Of a DNA stretch of 64,000 nucleotides, positions 1 to 7,793 are shown piece by piece. The notes beneath the pieces were generated by a model that made no database searches, had not been told where the DNA came from, and was given only the letters and a program-made list of their open reading frames with translations. Made by a program: the position numbers and the translations under genes. The stretch is from assembly GCF_004359985.1 (NCBI RefSeq), contig NZ_SMRO01000002.1:941135-1005134 (forward strand), in the 5' to 3' direction. Source of the stretch: Paraburkholderia flava. GTDB lineage: Bacteria; Pseudomonadota; Gammaproteobacteria; Burkholderiales; Burkholderiaceae. The first letter of the stretch is position 1, and every line of letters begins with the position of its first letter.

Positions 1-1
1 G

Positions 2-1021
2 GACACCGCCTACCTCGCCGACTGGTTGAGCCTCGCCGGCAGCGTTCCCGGTTTCGACGAGGCCTTCGCGGCTCGCCGTGCGCGCTTCCCGATCGACGTG
101 ACGGCCATGCGCTTCGAGCAGGACGCGGTGAAGGGCACGGCGGCACACGATACCGTGTGTGCGCGGCAGCGGGCACTGGCCGACAGGTCACCCGACCACT
201 CGGACCTGGCCTACCTCGTCACGCGGTGCATGCCGGATGGTCCTGCTCAGGACGCCGCGTTCGAAGCCGGGCATCGACACTGGCCCGATTCCGGGTGGTA
301 TGCGAACGGCGCTGGCTGGAACGCCAGCATCCACGGGCGTTACCGTGACGCAGTGGCGGATTACGAGGTGGTGATGTCGACGAGCCCCGCACTGCGCCAG
401 TCGGTAGCAGTCGAATTGCTGCGAGCGGCGCGCCTGGTCGATCCGGAAGCCGCGAAGTCTCGCGAGGCGTTGCTGGCCCAGCAGTCTTCGTCGGTGCGTG
501 ATCTGCTGATGTACGAGCATGGAGACGCATCGACTCCCGGCGCGTATCGACCGATTGCGTTCCTCGTCGCCGGCAGGCTCGACGAGGCGGTGTCGTTTTC
601 CGAAGGTACGCCTGCTGAGGCCCATGTGCTGCGGATGGCGGCGGCATCGTCCGGCGCGTCGGCCGCGCTGCGCGCGCGTGCGCAAAGCATGGCCGCCGAC
701 GCAGGCATCGACCAGAACACGGCGGTACTCGCGCTAGGCATGGGCGTCCCTGCGAGCACGCCTGCTGTCCATTCTTTCCTGACGACGCTGGCTACGCAGT
801 ACGGCATCCCGGATCTGTCGGGCAGGCTGGAGCGCTTCCTCACGCTGGCTCGTCGTGGCGATGCGTCGGCGGCGGCGCATGTGCTGGACGGTCTGCCTGT
901 GGTGCTGCGTGCGCAGGCGTTGATGGCGGGGATCTATGTGACGGGCGATCGCGCGCCGGAAGAGTGGCGCACGTTTGTACGGCGTGCGCTGTTTGCGGTG
1001 GAGCGGCCTTATCTGGCGTAG
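2..1021 (+). CDS. Repeat-rich hypothetical protein, 5' end outside window
   Basis: The reading frame is open from the first bases and ends at TAG 1021, so this is the C-terminal part (about 339 residues) of a larger protein. No true start is visible; the TTG at 26 is only an in-frame codon. The sequence is alanine/arginine-rich and helical, with segments that look like degenerate TPR-like pairs (for example around the GWNASIHGRYRDAVADYE stretch). I recognise no catalytic motif, signal peptide or membrane segment in the visible part. It converges on the ExbB-type gene, 42 bp away. The function is unknown; TPR-like scaffolding is only an impression. Confidence 0.6.
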   Translation, partial: DTAYLADWLSLAGSVPGFDEAFAARRARFPIDVTAMRFEQDAVKGTAAHDTVCARQRALADRSPDHSDLAYLVTRCMPDGPAQDAAFEAGHRHWPDSGWYANGAGWNASIHGRYRDAVADYEVVMSTSPALRQSVAVELLRAARLVDPEAAKSREALLAQQSSSVRDLLMYEHGDASTPGAYRPIAFLVAGRLDEAVSFSEGTPAEAHVLRMAAASSGASAALRARAQSMAADAGIDQNTAVLALGMGVPASTPAVHSFLTTLATQYGIPDLSGRLERFLTLARRGDASAAAHVLDGLPVVLRAQALMAGIYVTGDRAPEEWRTFVRRALFAVERPYLA

Positions 1022-1063
1022 GCGAGGGGGGCGTGGCGTAGTAGCGCGGCTTAAAGAGCTGCG

Positions 1064-1771
1064 CTACTTCGTGGAATCGTCTTGCGCGAAAAGTTGCCCA
1101 CCCACCGTCAACGGCAACCCTGCAACAAAATACGCATGCACCCGATGCGCAAACCGCCTGAGCGTCGTCACGATATCCCTGTTCGCCCGCGTGAGCGCGT
1201 TATAACCGAGCACTGCCGGAATCGCGACGAACAGCCCGAAGGCGGTCATGATCAGCGATTCACCGACCGGTCCCGCGACCTGGTCGATCGAGGTCTGCCC
1301 GGTCTCGCTGATCACGAGCAACGCGTGATAGATGCCCCACACGGTGCCGAAGAGGCCGACGAACGGCGCCGTGCTGCCGATCGACGCAAGCAGCGCGAGG
1401 CCGCCCTGCATCCGCACGATTGTTTCGTCCATCGTGTCCTGTAGCCGTCGCTCGATCCAGTCGGACACGTCGATGCGGCCGCTCAGATGCGACGGCGTGT
1501 CCCGATGATGTTCCGCCGCGTCGTAGCCCGCACGCGCGAGTGCAAGCAGCGGATCGTTGTGGCGCTCGAGCGTCCACGCATCGTCGAAAGAACCGCTTTG
1601 CCGGAAGCGTGCATCGGTGCGCGCGGTCGCGCGGCGGATGCGCGCGATGCGGTAGAACTTGATGACGATCACCAGCCACGACACGATCGACATCACCGTC
1701 AGCACGACCAGAATGCCGCGCGTCGCGAAGTCGCCGTTCTCCCAGATGTTCGCGAGGCCGTATTGCTCCAT
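1064..1771 (-). CDS. MotA/TolQ/ExbB proton channel family protein
   Basis: This 235-residue inner-membrane protein is of the ExbB/TolQ type, which with ExbD/TolR couples proton flow to TonB- or Tol-dependent work in the envelope. There is one hydrophobic segment near residues 18-40 (GILVVLTVMSIVSWLVIVI). Two more follow in the C-terminal half, carrying the family signature GLFGTVWGIYHAL and the GESLIMTAFGLFVAIPAV helix. The ATG at 1771 is chosen over upstream codons because it has an AAGGAA Shine-Dalgarno at good spacing and gives the usual family length. No exbD or tonB gene is adjacent on either side, which is unusual. Family assignment is strong; the partner and exact role are unknown. Confidence 0.85.
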   Translation of the reverse strand: MEQYGLANIWENGDFATRGILVVLTVMSIVSWLVIVIKFYRIARIRRATARTDARFRQSGSFDDAWTLERHNDPLLALARAGYDAAEHHRDTPSHLSGRIDVSDWIERRLQDTMDETIVRMQGGLALLASIGSTAPFVGLFGTVWGIYHALLVISETGQTSIDQVAGPVGESLIMTAFGLFVAIPAVLGYNALTRANRDIVTTLRRFAHRVHAYFVAGLPLTVGGQLFAQDDSTK

Positions 1772-1891
1772 GAGCGTTTCCTTCGAAGCGAGGTGGGGGC
1801 GATTGGCGGGCGGGGACCACGGTGTGTGCGGCATCGTCTCGGCGGTTATTGTGCTCCTGTCCGCAGCAGGGCGGCGATTTTCACCGACCAC

Positions 1892-1909
1892 TCGCTTCGA
1901 ACGAAGCGA
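1892..1909. promoter_or_regulatory. Palindrome between exbB-type gene and beta-lactamase
   Basis: A perfect inverted repeat with 8-bp arms TCGCTTCG and CGAAGCGA around AA lies in the 246-bp divergent intergenic region. It is followed by an A-rich stretch. It could be an operator for either flanking gene. It could also be a hairpin. There is no adjacent regulator gene to connect it to. Confidence 0.35.
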
Positions 1910-2017
1910 AGCAAAGCAAAAGTTTTTCTATTGCCACGGCCTAAATATCATCGTTTGTCCGCACATCGGTACAGGTTCACAGTCGCGTCACCCTCCATCA
2001 TGTGACAAGGACTGTCG

Positions 2018-2911
2018 ATGACTCATTCGCCCCAACGCCGCACCATGCTGCTAACGGCCGCGGCTCTTCCATTTGCTGCACTGTCGCTGCGTGCAACAGC
2101 AGGTGCGGCAGAAATCCACGCCGACGATTTCACCGCACTCGAACACGATGCCGGCGGCCGTCTCGGCGTCTTTGCGATCGATACCGCGACCGGCAAGCAA
2201 GTCGGGCATCGCGCGGATGAACGCTTTCCGGTGTGCAGCACGTTCAAGCTGATCCTCGTCGGCGCAGTGCTGACACGCGGCGTGACCGAACCGGCGCTGA
2301 TGCAGCAGCGCCTGCGCTATTCATCGAACGACGTGGTGACCTATTCGCCCGTCACGGGCCCGCACGCCGGCGACGGCATGACGGTGGCCGAGCTGTGCGC
2401 GGCGACGTTGGAGTACAGCGACAACACGGCCGCGAACGTGCTGGTGAAAATGCTCGGCGGACCGGCGGCGATCACGTCGTTCGCGCGTTCGATCGGCAAC
2501 GCGACGTTCCGTCTCGATCGCCTGGAGACCGAGCTCGACACCTCAATTCCCGGCGATCCGCGCGACACGGCGACGCCTGCCTCGATGGCGCACAGCACGC
2601 AGTCGCTCGCGCTCGGCGACGCGTTGCCGGCGCCGCAGCGTCAGCAACTGAAGGACTGGCTGATCGGCTGCAAGACGGGCCAGCATCGCGTCCGCGCAGG
2701 CGTGCCGGCGACGTGGACAGCCGGTGACAAGACCGGCACCGGCGAATACGGCACGACGAACGATCTCGCAGTGCTATGGCCGGATGCGTCCGTATCGGTG
2801 CACGGCCCGATCGTGCTAGGCGTCTATTACACGCAGAGCACGCAAAATGCGCAGCCACGCGATGACGTAATCGCCGCAGCTGCGCGGATCGCGGTACGAC
2901 AGCTGGGCTGA
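2018..2911 (+). CDS. bla: Class A beta-lactamase, PenA-like, Tat signal
   Basis: This 297-residue serine beta-lactamase hydrolyses beta-lactams in the periplasm. Catalytic motifs are all present in precursor numbering: S74-T-F-K77 (Ambler S70/K73, preceded by Cys as in Burkholderia Pen enzymes), S134-D-N136 (SDN loop), E170 (Ambler E166) and K238-T-G. The N-terminus holds a twin-arginine type leader (QRRTMLLTAAALPFAALSL). Two residues after the ELN-loop glutamate, the motif reads E-T-E-L-D where most class A enzymes have Asn170. The ATG has an AAGGA ribosome site. No LysR-type PenR/AmpR regulator is adjacent; the divergent neighbour is an ExbB-type gene. Identification is confident; spectrum cannot be read from sequence. 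Confidence 0.95.
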   Translation: MTHSPQRRTMLLTAAALPFAALSLRATAGAAEIHADDFTALEHDAGGRLGVFAIDTATGKQVGHRADERFPVCSTFKLILVGAVLTRGVTEPALMQQRLRYSSNDVVTYSPVTGPHAGDGMTVAELCAATLEYSDNTAANVLVKMLGGPAAITSFARSIGNATFRLDRLETELDTSIPGDPRDTATPASMAHSTQSLALGDALPAPQRQQLKDWLIGCKTGQHRVRAGVPATWTAGDKTGTGEYGTTNDLAVLWPDASVSVHGPIVLGVYYTQSTQNAQPRDDVIAAAARIAVRQLG

Positions 2912-3047
2912 CACAGGAAAGAGAGGCGAGCGGAGGCGACACACCGGCACCGGCACCGCCCCGCCAACGCAGGCGGCGAAAGTTTGTAGAATGCGCGGGT
3001 CGACGACCGTATCGTCTTTCCCTCCTTTCGCGAGATCACGATCGATC

Positions 3048-3530
3048 ATGGTGCAGCCCAAGTCCCTCCCCGAACCGGTCGCGCCCGCTCAGGTCGACGC
3101 ATCGGACTACGAGTTCTCCGAGCAGATCGGGCATCTGCTGCGTCGCGCGTATCAGCGGCATCTCGCGATCTTCAGCCAGACCATCGACGACCCGCAGCTC
3201 ACCGCGGTGCAGTTCGCGGTGCTGTCGGCGAACCGTCGGCTCGGTCCGTCGTCGATCAGCGATCTCGGCAAGGCGACCGCGATCGACGGCGCGACCGTGC
3301 GCGGCATCATCGAGCGTTTGCAGGCGAGGGGGCTCGTCGAATTACAGGCCAATCCGGACGATCGCCGCAAGAGCATCGTCGAGTTGACTGGGCGGGCCCG
3401 CACGCTGCTCGATCAGACGACACCGACCGCGGCGCGCATCAGCGAACTGACGATGGCGGACCTGAACGCGGTCGAACGCGTCGCGGTGCTGCATCTGCTG
3501 CGCAAGCTGTGCGGTCCGGATGGTGAGTGA
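3048..3530 (+). CDS. MarR family transcriptional regulator
   Basis: This 160-residue winged-helix regulator has the MarR layout: an N-terminal helix (SEQIGHLLRRAYQRHLAIF), a helix-turn-helix (SSISDLGKATAIDGATVRGIIERLQARGLV) and the wing with the typical NPDDRRKSIVELT motif near residues 97-110. The ATG at 3048 is preferred over the earlier codon at 2991, which would add a non-conserved 19-residue tail; no strong ribosome site separates them. Its convergent neighbour is another MarR protein of a different subgroup. The regulated genes are unknown. MarR proteins usually repress their own or a neighbouring gene and respond to small aromatic ligands. Confidence 0.85.
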   Translation: MVQPKSLPEPVAPAQVDASDYEFSEQIGHLLRRAYQRHLAIFSQTIDDPQLTAVQFAVLSANRRLGPSSISDLGKATAIDGATVRGIIERLQARGLVELQANPDDRRKSIVELTGRARTLLDQTTPTAARISELTMADLNAVERVAVLHLLRKLCGPDGE

Positions 3531-3569
3531 CGTGGCTTGCGGGCAACACGTAACACGCAGGCCGCTGGA

Positions 3570-3989
3570 TCACTCGTAGTCGATGTGCGGAATCTGGAAC
3601 GCGCCGCTCAGCGATTTCAATTCCGCGCGATGCAGTTCCGCCAGTTTCTCCAGCACTTTCTGGCCGGCCTTCTCGAGATGGACTTCCACCTGACGCCGAT
3701 CCGTCGCGCTGACCTTGCGCCGGACCAGACTGAGCGCTTCGCAACGCGATACCAGCGCAACCACGCCATGATGCTGCGCCTGCAGCCGCTCGGCCAGTTC
3801 GCCGACCGTTGCCCAGTCGCGACCCGGATAGCCCTTGATGTGCAGCAGTAGCAGGTACTGCAACGGCGTGATGCCCTCGCTCTGCGCGGCCTGTTCGGAG
3901 AAGCGTTCGAAGCGCCGCATGTGGTAGCGGAATTCCGACAGCTGCTCGAAGTTGGCTTTGGTCAGATCGCGATTCCGTGCGTCTTTCAT
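3570..3989 (-). CDS. MarR family regulator, paralogue of the 7365-7793 gene
   Basis: This 139-residue MarR protein has the core GITPLQYLLLLHIKGYPGRDWATVGELAERLQ and wing DRRQVEVHLEKAG. It aligns nearly end to end with the MarR encoded just after the ClC gene: both begin with a short polar tail then LTKA(N/D)FE(Q/K)LSEFRY, which fixes the ATG at 3989 rather than the upstream TTG at 4007. It is divergent from the DUF1840 gene, and the shared 147-bp region holds a perfect palindrome likely to be its operator. Such a pair of paralogues around stress/ion genes suggests a common regulon. The ligand is unknown. Confidence 0.88.
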   Translation of the reverse strand: MKDARNRDLTKANFEQLSEFRYHMRRFERFSEQAAQSEGITPLQYLLLLHIKGYPGRDWATVGELAERLQAQHHGVVALVSRCEALSLVRRKVSATDRRQVEVHLEKAGQKVLEKLAELHRAELKSLSGAFQIPHIDYE

Positions 3990-4080
3990 GGGAGATTCAT
4001 CAGGCAAATGAGCAGAAACTATATCGCATAACGACGTGCGTCCGGCTAGAGAACCCTGTCTCGATCCATCGAATGATTAA

Positions 4081-4097
4081 ATATCACGTCGTGATAT
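4081..4097. promoter_or_regulatory. Perfect palindrome, likely MarR operator (site 1)
   Basis: The sequence is ATATCACG-T-CGTGATAT, 8-bp arms around one base. It lies between the divergent MarR and DUF1840 genes, 39 bp before the latter's ATG. Its core ATCAC-N3-GTGAT is repeated in the palindrome at 5342-5364 upstream of the Usp and ClC genes. Binding by one of the two MarR paralogues is an inference. Confidence 0.65.
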
Positions 4098-4135
4098 AAT
4101 CAGATGTGCGTTCAAGAGGGAGAACGGGAGGAAAC

Positions 4136-4453
4136 ATGATGATCACTTTTCAATCGACAGCCGCGGCAGACGTCGTGATGCTGCGAGATCTCGCCCAATA
4201 TCTGCTAGGTCTCGTCGGCAAACGACTCGACGTGCGCGGCGTGATCACTCACGACGAAATGCCGCATGCAATCGAGCGGCTCGAATCGGCGATATCCGAC
4301 GAAACAAAAGCGGAGATCGCACTCGAAGCGCTGTACACCTCGCCCGGCGGTCAGCGCGATTCGCGCGGCGGTCTTTCGCAACGCGCATGGCCGTTCCTCG
4401 ACATGATGCGCGAGGCGAGCAAGCATAACGCCGACATCATCTGGGGACTCTAG
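4136..4453 (+). CDS. DUF1840 domain-containing protein
   Basis: This small 105-residue cytoplasmic protein belongs to the DUF1840 family, recognised by its start MMITFQSTAAADVVMLRDLAQYL and the following V-I-T-H-D-E-M segment. The family is common in beta-proteobacteria and has no known function. The ATG at 4136 has a strong GGGAGGA ribosome site, so the upstream codon at 4106 is rejected. It is transcribed away from a MarR gene across a perfect palindrome, so it is probably under MarR control. No catalytic residues are evident. Confidence 0.85.
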   Translation: MMITFQSTAAADVVMLRDLAQYLLGLVGKRLDVRGVITHDEMPHAIERLESAISDETKAEIALEALYTSPGGQRDSRGGLSQRAWPFLDMMREASKHNADIIWGL

Positions 4454-4490
4454 CCGGTACGATGCGCGCGGCGAGCATGCCGCGCGCTGG

Positions 4491-4790
4491 CTAGCGCTTT
4501 TCCTGAGCTTGAGTTTGAACCTGAACGGCACCGACGCCTGCCAGCGTCGTGTCGACAAAACGTTTCGCCATCGCGGCAGCGAGCCGCAATGCATCTTCCG
4601 GGCAGTTGAATATGCGTCCCTTGCGATCGCATAGCAGCTTGCGATGCGTGCCCGCACTGTCACACCATTCGATCACCGCAATCGGTTGATAGAGGACGCC
4701 CAGTTCCAGACCGTCGGCGGCTCTCGCGTCGATCTGCGCGCACGCGCGGATCTGGCAGCCCTTGTAGTGCTCGCGAGGTTGTTCGTCCAT
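4491..4790 (-). CDS. Small hypothetical protein in an operon with Usp
   Basis: This 99-residue soluble protein starts MDEQPREHYKGCQIRA and ends in a glutamine-rich tail. The start at 4790 has a GGGAGG ribosome site, and the upstream extension in the same frame overlaps the Usp gene. It contains a beta-rich middle (LGVLYQPIAVIEWCD) and a helix (EDALRLAAAMAKRFVD). It resembles small Burkholderia proteins often annotated DUF6566, but I hold that only weakly. It sits 40 bp after the universal stress protein gene on the same strand, so the two are probably co-transcribed. Confidence 0.65.
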   Translation of the reverse strand: MDEQPREHYKGCQIRACAQIDARAADGLELGVLYQPIAVIEWCDSAGTHRKLLCDRKGRIFNCPEDALRLAAAMAKRFVDTTLAGVGAVQVQTQAQEKR

Positions 4791-4830
4791 TGCCCGATCC
4801 TCCCTGGAGTCTGCGGTCTGTGCAAAGCCG

Positions 4831-5268
4831 TCAATGGACGACTTCGAACAGCACGTCGCACGACACGCGATCGAGAAGCGACGCATGGTTTTCGCCCGAC
4901 AGCCAGCGTGCAAAGAAGCCGTGCGGATGATGTCCGATCACGATCAGATCCACACGGAGCGAGTTCGCGAGACCGGCAATATGGTCGACGGCATTGCCGA
5001 CGATGGAATGGCCGGTGACGGCGACGTCCCATGCGCGCAACTGGTCGATGCCGTCCTGCAGCGTCTCTCTTGCGGCCTGTTCGTCGACTTCGAATTTCAT
5101 CGACGACAACACATCGAATCCGTTCGACCAGCCGGTGACGTCGAGTATCGACAGAAGGTGGGTTTCGGTTTGCAGTTGCCGCGCGAGCATCGCGCCGCAA
5201 CGCAGCGCGCGCCGACCTTCCGGCGTGCCGTCGTAGCAAAGAAGAATGCGTTCGAATGGTGCCAGCAT
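4831..5268 (-). CDS. Universal stress protein (UspA family)
   Basis: This 145-residue Usp-fold protein begins with FERILLCYDGTPEGRRALRCGAML and ends with a DLIVIGHHPHGFF segment followed by DVLFEV, the usual Usp framework. The ATP-binding pattern G-2x-G-9x-G-(S/T) is not intact: after GHHPHG the expected glycine-serine pair is absent. It may therefore be a non-ATP-binding member. The ATG at 5268 has a GGAG site; an in-frame ATG at 5286 is an alternative. It is divergent from the ClC gene, and a 23-bp palindrome lies in between. It leads an apparent two-gene operon with the small protein downstream. Confidence 0.88.
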   Translation of the reverse strand: MLAPFERILLCYDGTPEGRRALRCGAMLARQLQTETHLLSILDVTGWSNGFDVLSSMKFEVDEQAARETLQDGIDQLRAWDVAVTGHSIVGNAVDHIAGLANSLRVDLIVIGHHPHGFFARWLSGENHASLLDRVSCDVLFEVVH

Positions 5269-5341
5269 GATTGCTCCGACCTCCATTGCGGTTACGGCGT
5301 GCAAGTCTTTATACCAACACACACCGTCACGCCAATTTCAT

Positions 5342-5364
5342 TATACATCACAATGTGATGTATA
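5342..5364. promoter_or_regulatory. Perfect palindrome, likely MarR operator (site 2)
   Basis: Arms TATACATCACA and TGTGATGTATA (11 bp each) flank a single A. It lies between the divergent Usp and ClC genes. The inner 13 bp have the same ATCAC-N3-GTGAT pattern as site 1 at 4081-4097. The downstream ClC operon ends with a MarR gene, a natural candidate for the binding protein. Confidence 0.7.
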
Positions 5365-5539
5365 GTACCGTGTCTCCAGAGGCGGAAATTGGCGTTTACC
5401 CGTTCGATTATCGTTCGGCCAGCCAGCGAGCCTGCAGTCAATTACATCGCAAGATGAGGTAATACCGAGCCATCCCACGCATCGACGCGATGCGTGAAGG
5501 TCCTGTTTTTCAATCCGACAACCCCGAATCGACGTACAC

Positions 5540-7330
5540 GTGAATACTTCAAAAGGCGATTTCGCCACCGATACCCGGCTCCTGAGAATCGCGGCTATTG
5601 CCGCGGCGCTCGGCGTGCTGAGCACCGTCGCCGCAGACTTCCTGCTGCATCTGATCCGCTTCTTTACGAACCTGTTCTTCTTTCAGACCACGTCGATCGA
5701 TAACCACTCGCCGTCGATGAACGGGTTGGGGCTATGGGTGATCGTCGTGCCGGTGCTGGGCGGTTTGATCGTCGGGTTGATCGCGCGCTACGGCTCCGAG
5801 CAGATCCGCGGCCACGGCATCCCCGAAGCCATCGAGGCGATCCTGTTCGGCAAGAGCAAGATGTCGCCGAAGGTCGCCGTGCTCAAGCCGCTCGCGTCGG
5901 CAATCGCGATCGGCAGCGGCGGCCCGTTCGGCGCGGAAGGGCCGATCATCATGACGGGCGGTGCGATCGGCTCGCTGATCGCGCAGTTCTTCCATCTGTC
6001 GAGCGGTGAACGCAAGACGCTGCTGGTCGCCGGCGCAACGGCCGGGATGACTGCGGTGTTCGGCACGCCGGTCGCGGCGGTGCTGCTGGCCGTCGAACTG
6101 CTGCTGTTCGAACTGCGTCCGCGCAGCTTGCTGCCGGTTGCGGTGGCGTGCGCGGTCGCCGGATTTTTGCGGCCGCTGCTGATGGGCGCAGGTCCGCTGT
6201 TTCCGCTGCAAACATTGCCGCTCGGTCCGCTCGGCCTCGCATCGTGCGCGGTGGCAGGGCTGTTGACGGGCGTGCTGTCGTGGGCGCTGTCGAGCTGGCT
6301 CTACAAGGTCGAAGACCTGTTTGCCCGTTTGCCGATGCACTGGATGTGGTGGCCCGCGCTGGGTGGCCTGGCAGTGGGTATCGGCGGTTATTTTCAGCCG
6401 CGCACGCTCGGCGTCGGCTATGACGTGATCGGCGACCTGCTGCAGAATCACCTCGCAGTGAGCGTCGTGCTGGCGATCGTGCTCGTCAAGGCGGTGATCT
6501 GGGTGATCGCGCTGGCCTCCGGCACGTCGGGCGGCGTGCTCGCTCCGTTGCTGATGATGGGCGCAGGCGTGGGCGCGGTCATCGGTCCGATGATGCCCGG
6601 CGGCGAACCGGCCGTGTGGCCGCTGGTCTGCATGGCGGCGGCGCTCGGCGGCATGATGCGCGCGCCGATCATGGCGGTGGTCTTCGCATTCGAACTGACG
6701 CACGACGCAAACGCATTGCTGCCGCTGCTGACTTCCGCGGCTGTGTCGTACGGCTTTACGGTGCTGTACATGCGCCGCTCGATCCTGACCGAGAAAATCG
6801 CACGACGTGGTTATCACATCTACCGCGAATACGGTATCGATCCGCTCGAACGCCATCACGTCGACGAAGTCATGACGCGCACTGTGACGAGCATCGATGC
6901 AGGCGCTAGCGTCGCCGCCGCACTCGAGCAGCACTTTGGTCCGCAGCAGGTGCATCGTGCGTTCCCGGTGGTGCGCGAGGGCCGGCTGGTCGGCATGGTG
7001 GACCGGCAGATGCTGCTTGCGGTCGCTCAGGCGGACGCGGCTACGACGTACGTCGGCGATCTGTGCGGCAGCGCACTGCCCGACGTCGCGCTGCCCGACG
7101 AGACCTGCCGCCTCGTTGCTGCGCGTCTCGCCGCGCGTTCACTCGATCGTGTGCCGGTCGTCGCCGACGAAGCAACGTATCGCCTGATCGGCATCGTGTC
7201 CCGCTACGATCTGGTCAAACCGTCGCTGTCGATCTTTAACGAGGAACGTCAGCGCGAGCAGTTCCGCAGCATGTCGCTGACGCGCAGCAAACAATCCGAC
7301 GACGAGCAGGAAGCTCTGCCGCCGCGTTGA
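5540..7330 (+). CDS. ClC-type chloride channel/transporter with CBS domains
   Basis: This 596-residue membrane protein of the ClC family conducts or exchanges chloride (or another halide) across the inner membrane. The membrane core spans residues 15-430 with the family motifs GSGGPFGAEGP (gating glutamate E133) and GTSGGVLAPLL near 330. Two CBS domains occupy roughly residues 450-580 and usually bind adenine nucleotides. By eye, the position of the inner proton glutamate of E. coli ClC (E203) appears to be leucine here, in VELLLFELRP. The predicted start is GTG 5540; the ribosome site is weak. A MarR gene follows after 34 bp, and a palindromic operator lies upstream. Confidence 0.93.
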   Translation: MNTSKGDFATDTRLLRIAAIAAALGVLSTVAADFLLHLIRFFTNLFFFQTTSIDNHSPSMNGLGLWVIVVPVLGGLIVGLIARYGSEQIRGHGIPEAIEAILFGKSKMSPKVAVLKPLASAIAIGSGGPFGAEGPIIMTGGAIGSLIAQFFHLSSGERKTLLVAGATAGMTAVFGTPVAAVLLAVELLLFELRPRSLLPVAVACAVAGFLRPLLMGAGPLFPLQTLPLGPLGLASCAVAGLLTGVLSWALSSWLYKVEDLFARLPMHWMWWPALGGLAVGIGGYFQPRTLGVGYDVIGDLLQNHLAVSVVLAIVLVKAVIWVIALASGTSGGVLAPLLMMGAGVGAVIGPMMPGGEPAVWPLVCMAAALGGMMRAPIMAVVFAFELTHDANALLPLLTSAAVSYGFTVLYMRRSILTEKIARRGYHIYREYGIDPLERHHVDEVMTRTVTSIDAGASVAAALEQHFGPQQVHRAFPVVREGRLVGMVDRQMLLAVAQADAATTYVGDLCGSALPDVALPDETCRLVAARLAARSLDRVPVVADEATYRLIGIVSRYDLVKPSLSIFNEERQREQFRSMSLTRSKQSDDEQEALPPR

Positions 7331-7364
7331 CGCAACGCGACGCATGCATCGTCCCGGTAGCGCG

Positions 7365-7793
7365 ATGAACAATTCCAGCGATCAGGCGCTCACGAAGGCC
7401 GATTTCGAAAAGCTGTCGGAATTCCGCTACCGGTTGCGGTGCTTCCTCCATGTGTCGGAGACGATCCTGCGCGAGGAGGGCATTACGCCGCTGCAGTATC
7501 TGATGCTGCTGCACATCAAGGGCATGCCGGGACGCGAGTGGGCCACCGTCGGCGAACTCGCGGAACGTCTGCAGGCGCTGCAGCATGGCGTCGTGATGCT
7601 GGTGTCCCGCTGCGAAGCGGCGGGATTCGTCGAGCGACGGCCGCGCGAGGCCGATCGACGGCAAGTGGAAGTCCATCTTCTGAAACGCGGCGAGCGCTGC
7701 CTCGAAGTGTTGGCCGCGCGTCATCGTGCGCAGCTCGACTGGTTCGACAACGAATGGCCACTGCGCCTCGGAAACCATCTCGCGGGTGTCTAG
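7365..7793 (+). CDS. MarR family regulator, paralogue of the 3570-3989 gene
   Basis: This 142-residue winged-helix protein has the core GITPLQYLMLLHIKGMPGREWATVGELAERLQ and wing DRRQVEVHLLKRG, very similar to the MarR at 3570-3989. The start ATG 7365 matches the paralogue's start in alignment. It follows the ClC gene by 34 bp and is probably co-transcribed with it, so autoregulation through the palindrome at 5342-5364 is plausible. The two paralogues could bind the same half-sites, allowing cross-regulation. Confidence 0.88.
   Translation: MNNSSDQALTKADFEKLSEFRYRLRCFLHVSETILREEGITPLQYLMLLHIKGMPGREWATVGELAERLQALQHGVVMLVSRCEAAGFVERRPREADRRQVEVHLLKRGERCLEVLAARHRAQLDWFDNEWPLRLGNHLAGV

Noticed and set aside
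5732..6955. 407-codon minus-strand frame opposite the ClC gene
   Set aside because: Low-complexity Gln/Arg/His-rich antisense sequence; the plus strand encodes conserved ClC motifs.
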